DNA of 64,000 bases from Molossus alvarezi (GCA_037176705.1 CM073887.1:58117001-58181000); one strand, 5' to 3'. Shown: positions 21,421 through 32,229, counted from the first letter of the stretch. Numbers and translations: made by a program. Notes: generated by a model not told the origin, from the letters alone.

Positions 21421-22235
21421 ATAAAAGCCAGGATCTTTTTTCTTTCTCTCTGGAGCCATTTCAGAGCTCCATGAAGTTTCTGCCCTGCTATCCTCAAGAA
21501 CCTCAGTTATGTGAGTCACAATCCTCTTCATGACCTGTGGATATGTGGGTGCCACACCATCATCAGTTTCAACATTGAAACGCAACTGTGAGTGAGGGTC
21601 CCTCTGCTTTCCAGATGACCATAATATATAGTGAAGGGAAGCTGTAATTTTTCTAAAGAAGCTTTGCTTCATGAGAAATGAAAAAAGAACATGAGGATAA
21701 TGCAATCCATAAAGAAAAGAAAAACTCACAAAGCAGAGTTTTCCCATCCCCGTATTTACCAAAGTCTGGGCTGACGCAGGTGTGATCCTCTGTCTGCTTT
21801 CTTAGCGCCTGTCTCTCTCAGGTACCCAGATCCTGGTGGTGGAATGCCACATGCTGAGCAGCTCCGCACCAGGGCTTCCAGCTTTTGCTGAAGGAGAGAG
21901 AGGCCATGGAGGAAAGGGATGGGTGCCGTGGGTGCTTGTCAGCTGGGTTCTTGAACAGGTTCTGAGAATATGTGGAGGTGAATAGGAAGATGCTTTCCTG
22001 AGTCTTTGGGATACTGAAGGCCATGTTACTTTGGGGCCTAGATGACACAATGCAAAGTGTCATTGGGGAGATACTGTTATGGAACTGAAGAGGATCCACC
22101 CACTTGATACTCAGCAGAACCAAACACTGAACACTAAAATCGGTAGTGGAGAAATTAAAGCAGTTTATCTGCAGGGTGCCAAGTCAGGAGAACAGTGAAC
22201 TAGCATTCAAAATCCAAACTCTAATGATATTTTGT
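21421..22235. other. Unassigned stretch with a 126-codon reverse-strand frame
   Basis: The reverse strand at 21385-21762 is open for 126 codons. Its last part is L1-derived and the first part has no motif I recognise. Reverse-strand AG...CACAGGTC patterns at 21540-21590 could mimic splice sites. I do not call a gene. Confidence 0.3.
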
Positions 22236-22498
22236 TGTTGTTGTTAATCCTCACCCAAAGATGTTTTTTCCATTGATTTTTAGAGAGAGTGAAAAGGAGG
22301 GAGGAAGGGAGAGAGAGAGAGAGAGAGAAACATTGATGTGAAAGAGACACATCAAGTGGTTGCCTCCTGCACACACCCTAATGGGGGGGAGGGGATCGAA
22401 TGTATAATCCAGGAACATGCCCTTGATCAGGAATTGAACTTGTGACCCTTTGGTGTGCAGGCTGGAGCTCTAACCACCGAACCACACTGGCCAAGGAT
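22236..22498 (-). mobile_element. VES SINE, type I
   Basis: First of a three-SINE cluster. The target copies CTCTAATGATATTTT (about 22219) and CTCTAGTGGTTTTAAT (22499) flank it. Confidence 0.9.
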
Positions 22499-22519
22499 CT
22501 CTAGTGGTTTTAATTTTTA

Positions 22520-22735
22520 TTTATGTTTAAAAATTTTTTTCCCTTTATTGATTTTTAGAGAAAGAGGAAGTGAGAGGGAGAGAGAGAACATCATGAGAGA
22601 GAACATCGACTGGCCGCCACCTCCTGCATGCCCTGCACTGGAGATCAGGCCCACCACCAAGGCATTACTGGGAATCAAACTGGTGACCTTTTGGTGCATG
22701 GGTCGATGCTCAACCACTGAGCCACACTGGCTAGA
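22520..22735 (-). mobile_element. VES SINE, type II
   Basis: Second SINE at the same target. The right copy CTCTAATGGTTTTTAA lies at 22736-22751. Confidence 0.9.
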
Positions 22736-22764
22736 CTCTAATGGTTTTTAAATCAAGGGTTTTT

Positions 22765-22839
22765 TATTTATTTATTTATTTATCCTCACCTGAGGACATT
22801 TTTCCATTTTTTGTTCAGATAGAGTGGGAGGGAGAGAGA

Positions 22840-22894
<55 letters not shown>

Positions 22895-22988
22895 CAACTG
22901 AGGTACGTGCCCTTAGCGGGAACCGAACCCGGGTCTCTCTGGACCGCGGGCCGATGCTCCAACCGCTGAGCCAAACCGGCCAGGGTTT
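22765..22988 (-). mobile_element. VES SINE, type I, body partly replaced by (GA)n
   Basis: A perfect 14-bp TSD AATCAAGGGTTTTT lies at 22751-22764 and 22989-23002. The central segment between the CT tract and the head is lost, and a GA run fills 22841-22890. The head is close to consensus. Confidence 0.95.
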
Positions 22989-23002
22989 AATCAAGGGTTT
23001 TT

Positions 23003-23824
23003 AAAGGCAAAGGTTGAGGATTAGGAGTTAGAGGTCATGGGAGAAGCTGATTGGTTAGTTCTTGTGTAAGCTTCAGTGGCTTTCCTTTTCCTGATGTTAT
23101 CTTCTCTGGTGCCTTTGTGACTGTGGTTGGGTGATCTAACCAGGTTGAGGAACCAAGGTTCTTCAAAATACCTTGTAACTGTGTATCAGTGATACTATCT
23201 TTAAGGCAAAAGACAGAAACAAAACACCTTGTGACCAGTGTTATTGTTGAAGCTATCACCGATTTATGCTTAACTGGCTACAATTTTCTATTATCTCAAG
23301 CAAAGTATATTTTTCCTGGAAATTGTTTTATAGACAGGCCTCTAGGACATGACTAACATACTTTCTTAATCTTTGGCTATATGCTACATGACAACCAAAG
23401 CAATTGAAACGTTTCATTAAAGCCTATACCTACATCTCTAGACTCTATGATCAAATACTTAAACATTTACTATTAACTGTCAGTTTCAGTGCCTCTTGCT
23501 GCAGAGTTAAGCCCGGGAAACTATACACTCTTGGAGATATTACTGGTTCTACAAGATCTAAAGCAGCTCTAAGAATGTCACCTTCAGGAACGAAGAAAAG
23601 TGTGAGCTGGGGTTGGAGAGGTCACTATTTGATGCACTCATAGAGGTTGGAAGCCACTAGCACCACTGCTTTTGGAAAATTGAGCTTTGGAGGGTTGGGA
23701 GTCTAAGAGTCTGGGTGGGGATGAGAGGCTTAAAAGAAGGCACAGTGGTCCCAGGTCAGTGGTGGCCCTGGCTTCCAGCTGAAGCAAAGGTAAATCCACT
23801 TCAGAGGAATGCAGTTCTGCAACA
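23003..23824. other. Possible LTR remnant, otherwise unassigned
   Basis: GGGTTTTTAAAGGCAAAGGT followed by AAGCTGATTGGTTAG resembles the reverse complement of an ERV LTR promoter region (TATA plus CCAAT), but I cannot define ends. Confidence 0.25.
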
Positions 23825-24499
23825 CCAGCTAGTTGTCCTACAATTCAACTAAATTTTGACACTTTACCTGGAGATACCATCAGGTTCCACAGGTTAAGGG
23901 CTCAGTCCCACAAGACTGCCCCATTTCAGATGCCAATCTCAAGTCCAGGTTGTCACCTAGACTTCTGACTAACTGGCTATACATCAGGGGTTCCTGAGAC
24001 CCCCTCCTTTTGTTCGATTAATTTGCTAGAGTTGCTCACAGAACTCAGAAAACTAGTTCATTCACTGGATTACTGGTTTATTAACAAAAGATACTAAAGG
24101 ATACAAAGCAACAACCAGATGAGAAATACATAGGGCGAGGTACTGAACACAGGAGCTTCTGTCCTCATGGAGCTTGGAAGTGTTCTGGTTCATCATCCTG
24201 GAAGCTCTCTGAACACAGTCCTCTTGGATTGTTATGGAGGCTTCACTACATAGACACGATTGATTAAATCACTGGCCATGGTGATGATTCAATCTTTAGC
24301 CTCTCTTCCCTCCCCTCCCTGGAAATAAGAGGGTGGGACTAAAAGTTCCAACCCTCTAAATTACGTTCTTGGTTCTCCTGGCAACCAGCCCCCATCTTTA
24401 GGTGCTCCTGATAGTCACCTCCTTAGCATAACAAAAGACACCTTTATCACTCTCATCACAGAAAATTCCAAGGATTTTAGGAACTCTGTGCCAGAAACT

Positions 24500-24501
<2 letters not shown>

Positions 24502-24530
<29 letters not shown>

Positions 24531-24549
24531 GCGCGCGCACACACACACC
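24502..24549 (+). repeat. (CA)n microsatellite with a CG core
   Basis: A CA run interrupted by GCGCGCG, giving an uninterrupted alternating purine-pyrimidine tract of about 45 bases. Confidence 0.95.
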
Positions 24550-24550
24550 T

Positions 24551-24610
24551 ATCTTATAAATATATATATAGTGATTTATAAGATCTATATATATATTTTA
24601 TAAATCACAA
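24551..24610. repeat. Overlapping AT-rich inverted repeats
   Basis: ATCTTATAAA pairs with TTTATAAGAT, and GTGATTTATAA pairs with TTATAAATCAC. The middle TTTATAA block can pair with either partner, so alternative cruciforms are possible. Confidence 0.8.
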
Positions 24611-24615
24611 TAGCC

Positions 24616-25346
24616 CAAATCCCAAGCTTCCCTTTCTCAGCTTAACAGTTCCAGAAAATGCCCATGATTTCCTTCCTGTCAATCAAATATCTAGAATTGC
24701 CAAAGGCTGGGTAGGTGCTTTATCACCTCAGGAAATTCGCATGTAAACTCCCCCTTTCCTCTTGAGAAATGCGGTCTCCATGGTGGCAAGGTTAAAGTTC
24801 TCTCAATTTTCTGTCACTTCACTGGGAGTTTAGTTCCCCAGGACAAACAAATCTAGACACCTTGTCCTTATTTCTGTACAATGCACAGTGATTATGAATA
24901 AAGCCAGTAGGGAAAATATTTCTACCTTTTCTTTCTGTCACTCCATAATAATCCTCAAAAATATTACCACGAAGCAGTACAGTCTAAAAAGAAGGCTCAG
25001 GATTATGTGCTGCTGACATCTGGCGACACCAAGAGGCCCCACTGTTCCCTTCCCTATTCTACTCCCTGGCCAAGCAACCTTTCTTATCAAACAGATTGGG
25101 TGCGATGCCTGCTTCTCCCTGGGCAGTGGTTTCACTTCCTGCCAGCCCTTGAAATGACTCCAACAAGCCAATCACATGCTCCCATTGGAACCAAGGGCCA
25201 CCTCACCCTCTTGTTACTGCAAAGCCTGCCTCACACAGCCTGTTCTCTGTGTTCCCCGGTGGCCCCACCTGGCATGCAGCCTCCTCCTTTCCCCAGTCTG
25301 TGAGTAAATGTGACCCATAGACGGTTGTTAGTCTCACCCGTCTTGT
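24616..25346. other. Unassigned non-coding stretch
   Basis: Nothing is recognised. The 98-codon forward frame at 25007 shows no motif. Confidence 0.35.
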
Positions 25347-25352
25347 GTTGGG

Positions 25353-26094
25353 TGCTGTGCATCTGGCATCCCCATAACCCTAGGCTGGGAATCTCTCCTT
25401 CACCAATGGGGTGAAGAGGAAGCAATGGAAACACACAGTGGTTTTTTCTCTCCCTCCTGCTTGACTTTCCACAGAATTCACAACTGAGAGAAAAGAGAAA
25501 AGGGAAGACTTTTATTTTGTCTTTCCCCATAGACAGGGAAAGGGCCGAGTACCAGGTGGCAGGGGCAACAAAGGATAGGAAAGTTGCCTTTTATTGGGAG
25601 AGGTGGTATTTTCAGTCACACCGATGGCAGGGGTGGGGGTGGGGTGCTGGTTGCCTTGAGGAATTTCAGTTTGTTGATTCTTCAGGAGACAGTCTGGCTG
25701 ATGCACCAGGAGGGGTTTCTTATCACATCTTCTTTAGCGGGCCAGTGAGGAGGAATTGGGGGGGGGGATGCTGCAGGGGCTGGTTGCCAGTGAGTCGCAG
25801 TCATGGGCCCAGTGCTCTGATAATCAGGTTGTTAATCTTTCCATGATGTCAGGTAGTCCCCTTGTCCTCAGATCAGGAGAATGGACAGCAGTCCTGAGGT
25901 AGACTTCCGAGGCGCACATCTCCTAGCCAGGGCAGATAGGCTTTTCCTCAATCAGAACAAAGTCATCACAATTAACATTGTAAAGCACGACTAACTTTTT
26001 TTTTTTTTAACTATGGCTAGTGCCACACTATGATTAGTTTTCTTACTCGTCTAATATTTTCTATTAATTCTAAAATTCATTCCTGTCCCTTTCA
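25353..26094 (-). mobile_element. Solo ERV LTR with 6-bp TSD (copy B)
   Basis: A perfect 6-bp duplication GTTGGG (25347-25352 and 26095-26100) flanks a 742-bp unit. On the reverse strand it runs from TGAAAGGGACAGG to ...GCACAGCA, with TATA-like CCCAATAAAAGGC and a polyadenylation signal GACAAAATAAAAG near 25510-25520. A 6-bp TSD is usual for class II (beta-like) ERVs. Its 5' half matches copy A at 1485-2045. No gag/pol/env sequence is present. Confidence 0.85.
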
Positions 26095-26359
26095 GTTGGG
26101 TAGAAAGGTGGTTTGAAGTTGCAGACACCAGCAGTCTCCATGTTAATTACCAGGTGCTTCTCATAAATTGTGGGGGGAAAATCATAAAAAAAGAAAAACC
26201 TGTTTTCTATCTTTACACTCATCATTCAGCATATCTGGGGGATATAGGCTAACAGTTTTGAACAGAGAAGGGGCAGCCCCCATGCAGGGTGTGCGTGCCT
26301 TTGTGGGGTGTGTTTAAGGTTAACAAGCCCCTCAGGTGGGACCCTATTTAACAATAAAA

Positions 26360-26538
26360 AAGAACAAGCTACAGACACTCAGAACAACTTGTATAGATCT
26401 CAAGGCTTTACACAGAGTGACAAAGGCCAATCTCAAAAGGTTACGTGTTGTATGATTCCATTTATATAACAGTCTTGAAATGACAGAATTATAGAGATGA
26501 ACGGATTAGTGGTTGCCAAGGGTTCAGGAATGGGGGTT
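26360..26538 (+). mobile_element. L1M 3'-region fragment, left part
   Basis: Landmarks AACTTGTATAGATCTCAAGG, GTATGATTCCATTTATATAA and GATTAGTGGTTGCCAAGGG. Continues at 26956 after an LTR-like insertion. Confidence 0.75.
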
Positions 26539-26950
26539 ATTAGGACTTATAAGGCAATGTAATTTCCATCACAGGAGAACAAAGACCAGGAGAACTGGCC
26601 GGACAAGAAATGCCCAACACCAGGAATGAAACCATATAAGGAACTAAAACTGCCCAATTGCACATCCTCATTCCTATAGACCCAACCCCCCCCCCCCAGT
26701 CCAAACCCACCAACCCAGACACCAAAACTCACTGACGACAAAAACTTCTCATCAGTGAATACATATAAGCATGAAACTCCAGTTCCTAGGGGCTGCCATC
26801 AATCATCAACCTAATACCCCTTGGTTTTGTGATGTGTAGCCCTTCCCTTTGGATATCCCCATCCCCTTTTTCTTTAAATAAATCCAATTTTTCTTTGTTC
26901 ACCATCTGGAATTGCTATTTAGCATGCCCACCACCAACGTTAACCTTTCA
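26539..26950 (+). mobile_element. LTR-like insertion in L1
   Basis: A 412-bp block is flanked by GGGTT (26534-26538 and 26951-26955). It contains CTTTAAATAAATCCAATTTT (polyadenylation-signal-like) followed by a T-rich stretch and ends CCTTTCA. The 5' end does not show a clean TG, so orientation and exact start are uncertain. A C10 run is at 26689-26698. Confidence 0.5.
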
Positions 26951-26955
26951 GGGTT

Positions 26956-27075
26956 GTATGATTACCAAGGGTTAGAACGAGTTCTTTTCTGGAGATGGAA
27001 CAGTTCTGTATCTGGATTATGATGGTGGTTCTACAAATTTATACATGGGATAAAATTGTATAAACTATGAACACA
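26956..27075 (+). mobile_element. L1M 3'-region fragment, right part
   Basis: Resumes the L1 end (GGAACAGTTCTGTATCTGGA, GATGGTGGTTCTACAAATT). Confidence 0.7.
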
Positions 27076-27122
27076 CACACGTGCATGCATGCACACACGT
27101 ACACATGCACACAACACAGACA
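27070..27122 (+). repeat. Alternating purine-pyrimidine tract
   Basis: An ACACACGTGCATGCATGCAC-type mixture of CA, TG and GC steps, the kind of sequence that can adopt Z-form. Confidence 0.8.
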
Positions 27123-27287
27123 CAACTATCTTCCCAGGTGAGACTTTAGGCCTGTGCTCCCACCCAGAACTGTGAAGACTCTAATTTCTCAACTGCCTGA
27201 TGTAAGATCGATTATGAATTTACTGATTTTGTTGATTGAAAAAAACTCTAATCATATTGTCTTTAATATTGTGGCCCTGTGCTTTTA

Positions 27288-27552
27288 TTTTTATTTTATT
27301 TTATTTTTTGAAGATTTTGGGGTCTCATTTATTTATTTAAAACAATTTTTTTCTTTATTGATTTTAGAGAGAGAGGAAGGGAGAGGGAGAGACAGAAATA
27401 TTGATGAGAGGGAATGTCAATTGGCTGCCTCCTGCATGCCCCACACTGGGGATTTGGCCCACAACCTAGGCATGTGCCTTGACCAATAATCGAACCTGTG
27501 ACCTCTTGGTGCATGGGTCAACACTCAGCCAGTGAGCCACACTAGCTGGCCT
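27288..27552 (-). mobile_element. VES SINE, type II, long tail
   Basis: The 15-bp TSD GG(C/A)CCTGTGCTTTTA lies at 27273-27287 and 27553-27567. The tail side holds (TTTTA)n plus a non-SINE insert TGAAGATTTTGGGGTCTC before a second A-rich tract. Confidence 0.9.
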
Positions 27553-27654
27553 GGACCTGTGCTTTTACAAGGCGCAAAGAAGACTTGTGCAATTAACGCC
27601 TAGTCAACAAATATTTATTGAGTACTGACGATGTGGATGGACTGTCCATATATT

Positions 27655-27705
27655 CTTTTTAAAATATTTTTATTGATTTTAGAGAGAGGAAGGAAAAGGG
27701 GGGGG

Positions 27706-27744
<39 letters not shown>

Positions 27745-27868
27745 CAATTGGTTGCCTCCCACATGCGCCCCAACCAGAGACTGGGCATGTACCCTGAACA
27801 TGAATCAAACCCACCACCTTCTGGTGTACAGGACAATGCTCCAACCAACTAAGCCACACTAGCCAGGG
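27655..27868 (-). mobile_element. VES-type SINE, diverged, with (GA)n
   Basis: Reverse-strand copy with a G10 run and about 30 bases of GA. It is more diverged (head ACTAAGCCACACTAGCCAGG). No clean TSD. Confidence 0.85.
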
Positions 27869-28350
27869 TGTCTTGTCCTTCAACTGTTCTATAGATATCA
27901 ATGGCTTCTTACTGTCCCCAACTTTGACTGTGCCTTAGCACTTTCTCTGGCAGCAGAAACCCACACTGATCATGCTCAGGATTGGTTAGATATGTTGGGA
28001 AGGTAGTATATACCCATGGGCAGCCCTCATCCAGTGATGCACAGGAGCTGGAGGATAAATACCCTACCTCCCTCAACCCTCTGGTGCAATAACTCTAAGG
28101 TATGTTTCTGCACTGTTTTCCAAAGTTTCTTTGTAGAATCAGGCCTCAGTGGTAACCTGCTCATTGACACACCTGTCTGAACCTGAAAATGAAAAGGGAC
28201 TTTCAAAGTGAGAGGCAACAAAATTTATTGAGATCAATAAAAATAGCTATTCAAAAATCATTAATTCAGGCAGAAACCAAAATAATGTTTTGATTAGGAG
28301 ACAAAGGCATGAGGTATTTATGATAAAGTGAAGGGGAACAATTACATTAA
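27869..28350. other. Unassigned non-coding stretch
   Basis: Nothing is recognised. Confidence 0.35.
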
Positions 28351-28374
28351 TAGCAGGAAGGCATGTTTTTATTG

Positions 28375-28633
28375 TTATTAATCCTCACCTGAGGCCATTT
28401 TTCCCATTGATTTTAGAGAGAGTGGAAGGGAGGAGGGGAGAGAGAGGGAAAAGTGAGGAGAGAGAGAGGGAAACATTGATGTGAGAGACACATTAATTGG
28501 TTGCCTTTCACACACGCCCCAACCGGGGTGGGGATAGAAACTGCAACCCAGATATGTGACCTTGACTGAGAATTGAACCTGTGACCCTTTGGTGTGCAGG
28601 CTGATGCTCTAACCACTTAGCACACCGGCCAGG
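28375..28633 (-). mobile_element. VES SINE, type I
   Basis: Flanked by GCAGGAAGGCATGTTTTTAT and GCAGGAAGGTATTTTTATTG, an approximately 20-bp TSD with minor changes (28352 and 28634). Confidence 0.95.
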
Positions 28634-28639
28634 GCAGGA

Positions 28640-29048
28640 AGGTATTTTTATTGGTGCAGATACATAACATAGTGATGTTGTTTGTAAATTTTCAATGTTA
28701 TGTTTTAAATTTTCAGTCCAGTAGTCATCAGCCTGGTAGTCATAATACTTGCTTTTTTGATTATCTTTGCAAACAGTTTTTCAGGGCACAAGATTGTTCT
28801 AGGCCCAGTCCAAAGGTTATTTTGCCCTGTTTTTAACATTCCAAGGTTTGAGATACAAGATGTGTGAGGCAGTTCCTCTGGAATGGCAGCTCTGGCTTCA
28901 TTTCAAAGGCTCTGTACTATTGTTTACACCTGCACGGGCTGTCTTCCTTTTCCTGTTTCATGTCCCTACTAATGCATCCTGGGCCCACCTTTCAATGAAC
29001 TACTTAGCCTTGAATCCTTGTCTCAGGTTCTGCTTCTAAAAGATCCAT
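28640..29048 (+). mobile_element. Probable LTR-like repeat end, unassigned
   Basis: The right part carries GAATCCTTGTCTCAGGTTCT, as at 12970-12990. The left part is not recognised. Confidence 0.35.
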
Positions 29049-29054
29049 TTAAGC

Positions 29055-29262
29055 CCTGCTGGTGTGGCTCACTGGTTGACCATCGACCCATGCACCAAGA
29101 GATTGCCGGTTCGATTCCCAGTCAGGGCAAATGCCCAGGTTGTGGGCCCAATCCCCAGTGAGACTTTTCTCTCATTGATGTTTCTATCTCTCTCTCCCTC
29201 TCCCTTCCTCTCTCTCCCTCTAATATCAATAAAGAAAAAAAAAACAACAAAAAAAACTTAAG
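29055..29262 (+). mobile_element. VES SINE, type II
   Basis: Head CCTGCTGGTGTGGCTCACTG, intact B box CCGGTTCGATTCCCAGTC, tail AATATCAATAAAG. Short flanking TTAAG repeats only. Confidence 0.9.
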
Positions 29263-29619
29263 ACAAAGCACCATGCTTGGCACTGTGATGAGCAGAGGGG
29301 AAGTCAGACATACGCTCAAGGGTAAAAGGATATTAAAATGCATTGGGTCTTTGCCCAGTGCCAAGTACTTAGACTTCTTTTTTCCTCATTTAATGCTTGC
29401 AGTAACACTTATGTTTGCATTTACTTCTAAATAATTTGTATATATATTAACTCAGTCTTTACAATACTATGAAGTATAGCTGATTCTTGTTATTTGTAGC
29501 AGTTATGTTCTGTAAATTCACTCAAACACTGAGTGAGTGAATTCTGAACTATTGCCCATTGGGGAAAATATCCATCCATCTATGCTTCCACCTACCTACC
29601 TTTACCTATCACATAGATT
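29263..29619. other. Unassigned non-coding stretch
   Basis: Nothing is recognised. Confidence 0.35.
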
Positions 29620-29745
29620 ATAATCTTAAATCCTTGCAGATTTTATTTTCTTTATTTTATAAAAGACAAATTAGGCTCAAAAGAATTAAGTTACTTGCCC
29701 TAGGCCATGCCACAAACAGGTGCCAAGGGATTCAAGAGTCAAAGC
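29620..29745 (-). mobile_element. MIR fragment
   Basis: Reverse MIR pattern (GGCTCAAAAGAATTAAGTTA, CTTGCCCTAGGCCATG). Confidence 0.65.
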
Positions 29746-29991
29746 TTCTTGCACATCCTGGGGCATTTCTGAATGAGACCAAAACAAAAAGGCAGAAGGT
29801 GGTCTTATTTGACATTAATGGGGAATGTACTCATGGGGCAACTCAAATATTCTACTGCTCTGCACATGGTCAGGAATGACCACCAAAGTGCCATGAGTTT
29901 TGACTTGGCAGCTGCAAATAAATTTTAGCTTAGTCGATTTTCAATTATGGGATCTGCAAATAATGACTATGTATTGTTATTATATACTCTT

Positions 29992-30232
29992 TTTAAAAAA
30001 ATCCTCACATGAGGATATGTTTTTATTTATCTTCAGATAGAGTGGGAGGTGGGTCGGGGGAGAAAGAGAAACATCGATGTGAGAGAGACTCATAGATTGG
30101 TTGTCTCCTGCATGAACCCGACCAGGGCCGGGGACCAAACCTCAACCCAGGTACATGCTCTTGACTGGAATCGAACCCGCAACTCTTTGGTTCGCAGGCC
30201 GATGCTCTAACACTGAGCAACCGGCCAGGGCA
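29992..30232 (-). mobile_element. VES SINE, type I
   Basis: Tail motif ATCCTCACATGAGGAT and head CAACCGGCCAGGGC. It abuts a MIR at its right edge. Confidence 0.9.
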
Positions 30233-30375
30233 GCTCTTGATAGATGAGGAAATAGGTGCAGCAACTTTGAGTAACTTGTCCAAGGTCACACAACTAATTA
30301 GTAGTGGTCTGGAGTTTGAATGCAGGTAACCTGATTCCAGAGGCCAAGCCTCTAACCGCTGCTCTACACTGACTC
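30233..30375 (-). mobile_element. MIR element
   Basis: GATGAGGAAATAGGTGCAGC, AACTTGTCCAAGGTCACAC and CTCTAACCGCTGCTCTACAC follow the MIR core in reverse orientation. Confidence 0.8.
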
Positions 30376-30631
30376 TTAAAAAAATTTTTTTTAATCCTCA
30401 CCCGAGGACTTTTTTTTTTTTTTTTTTGCATTTATCTTCAGATAGAGTGGGAGGGAGAGAGGGAGGAAGAGAGAGAGAGAGACATTGATGTGAGAGAGAC
30501 ACATTGACTGGTTGCCACCCACAGGGGCTGGGGATGAACTGCAACTGAGGTCCATGCCCTTAGTGGGAAACTAACTCAGGACTCTCAGGTCTGTGGGCCG
30601 ACGCTCTAACCACTTAGCAATCCGGCCAGGG
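30376..30631 (-). mobile_element. VES SINE, type I
   Basis: Flanked by CTACACTGACTCTT (30364) and CTACACTGCCTTTT (30632), a diverged TSD at the end of the MIR. Confidence 0.9.
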
Positions 30632-30854
30632 CTACACTGCCTTTTGCCAGACCATGTGGCAAATCACAAATTGGCATCAAGTCATGACTATGAAGTTGTG
30701 GGGAACAGGGTATCTGGTTTCTCCAAATTCCTCCAAGAGGGAAAAAATGGTAACAAATTCTATAGAACTATAAAAAGCATAAGAACTCTGCTATGTAAAT
30801 TGTGAAACAAAAGTAACACTTTCCATGTTTCTGCTTCAGTGTGTAAGAGTAAAT

Positions 30855-31250
30855 AATTGATTTAACCAAGATAGCCCGAGTGGCAATGGCTCAAATAAGA
30901 TCACAGTTTATTTCTTGTTCCATGGGGGTGGGCAACTGTCTTCTATGTGATCATTCAGGGGCCCAGGCCAATAGCAGCGTTGCTGTTTTCCATGTGTGAC
31001 TTCCCAGGTGGCTCTTCCAGGCCAACAAAGCTAGGGAGAGGGCATAGATGGGACGCCCACACTTCTTAAAAATCTCAACTCAGAGGAGACAGAGTCACAT
31101 CTGCTCTGTTGTGGAGTATCAGTCACATGACCAGTCTTACTGCAAGGCAGGCTAGGAAATGTAGTCCTTGGCTGGGGAGGTAATGAGGCAAAGGGAGGAT
31201 GAATTTTGTTGAATATCCAGCCAACAATGTAAAGTTTATCAGCAAAGAAC
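30855..31250. mobile_element. Old LTR-like repeat ('GTATTAGTTAG' family)
   Basis: Shares CAGTCACATGACCAGTC...GGCTAGGAAATGTAGTC with the copy at 16063. Family unnamed. Confidence 0.4.
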
Positions 31251-32229
31251 ATTAAAATGAAATGAGTCCAATTCCAGCTAATACAACTCAGCCGGCAATA
31301 CTATTTCAGTTATGCCATAGTTATGTTGGTGTTCTGCTTCCCTGTCCATATATATATGTTTGGTTATATCAAGATGCACACATTTTTTTATCTTAGAGGA
31401 CACACATTTCTTACTTTCCTTTATTGTTTTCAAACGTTGGTCCTAAGGTCAAATGCCTGTTTTCTTTGCGATTCATTTCTCCCTCCTTCTGCCCAGTGTC
31501 ACAGGGAACTACATTGCCCAGGATCCCTTGCAGAGAAGGTTGGCCAATGGAAGGAAGTGGTACAAAACTGGAGGGCAGGACAATGGAGGAAATATAGTAT
31601 GCCTCCTGTTGTTCCCTCTGGTTTTATGGCTTCTTCATAGCAGTGATGGTGTCTCTTCCATGCTTCCAGATACCCCTGTACATCCTTTTCTTTTATCCTA
31701 TCTCTGTTGGGCAACCTATGTGGCTCCAGCTCCCACAGAACAGCCCTGTTTCTGGGGTCTGGGAAACAGTCCCTCTAGCCTTAAGAGTGGTAGCCAATTA
31801 CTGCTGTTGCTAACCTTTGAGTTGTCTCTTTGGTGCCCATTTGGCTTCTTAGTTTTCCCATCACTGGAATGACCAATTCTCTGTATTTAACTCCCTCTGT
31901 TTGCATGCTCTGGTGTTCTTTCTATTTTCCTGGCTATACTCTAATGAACACCATCATGTTTTCACCTGTGCACTCTGTCATGTAACTTTGAAGAACTTCT
32001 CTCTAGAGTGGGCAGAGTTGCTTCTCTCTTTGCCCCTCTTGTAATCCTGCCACTTACCATGAGAATAACATGGCTACTGGCTCAAGAAGGATGAGAGAAT
32101 CAGGCAAGAGTTTAAATCATGTCCTTGAGTCTGAAATCTATAGGACAGGTTGGAAGGTGGGAAATTCAGGTAGAATTTTTATATTAGGTCTTTAAGCAGA
32201 ATTCTTTATTGTCTAGGAAACTTCAGTCT
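31251..32229. other. Unassigned stretch
   Basis: Block 31490-31870 (TGCTTCCAGATACCCCTG...GGTAGCCAATTACTGC) looks like a dispersed mammalian repeat, but I cannot name it. The 139-codon forward frame at 31453 lies in it and has no domain. Confidence 0.3.

Larger units (their letters stand above)
23825..24615 (-). mobile_element. ERVL-type LTR, MER21-like
   Basis: Landmarks in order: GAGTTGCTCACAGAACTCAG, TACTGGTTTATTAAC, GGCGAGGTACTGAACACAGG, GGAGGCTTCACTACATAG, AGTTCCAACCCTCTAA and ATTCCAAGGATTTTAGGAAC, with a TTATAAATCAC end. This fits an old ERVL LTR in reverse. The MER21 name is from memory. A (CA)n and AT-rich palindromes have grown at its 5' end. Confidence 0.5.

Noticed and set aside
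22141..23824. Complete ERV LTR around the three-SINE cluster
   Set aside because: Only a promoter-like patch near 22990-23070 is suggestive. I could not find TG/CA ends or a duplication.
31453..31872. 139-codon forward frame
   Set aside because: Lies in what looks like a dispersed repeat, with no domain recognised.
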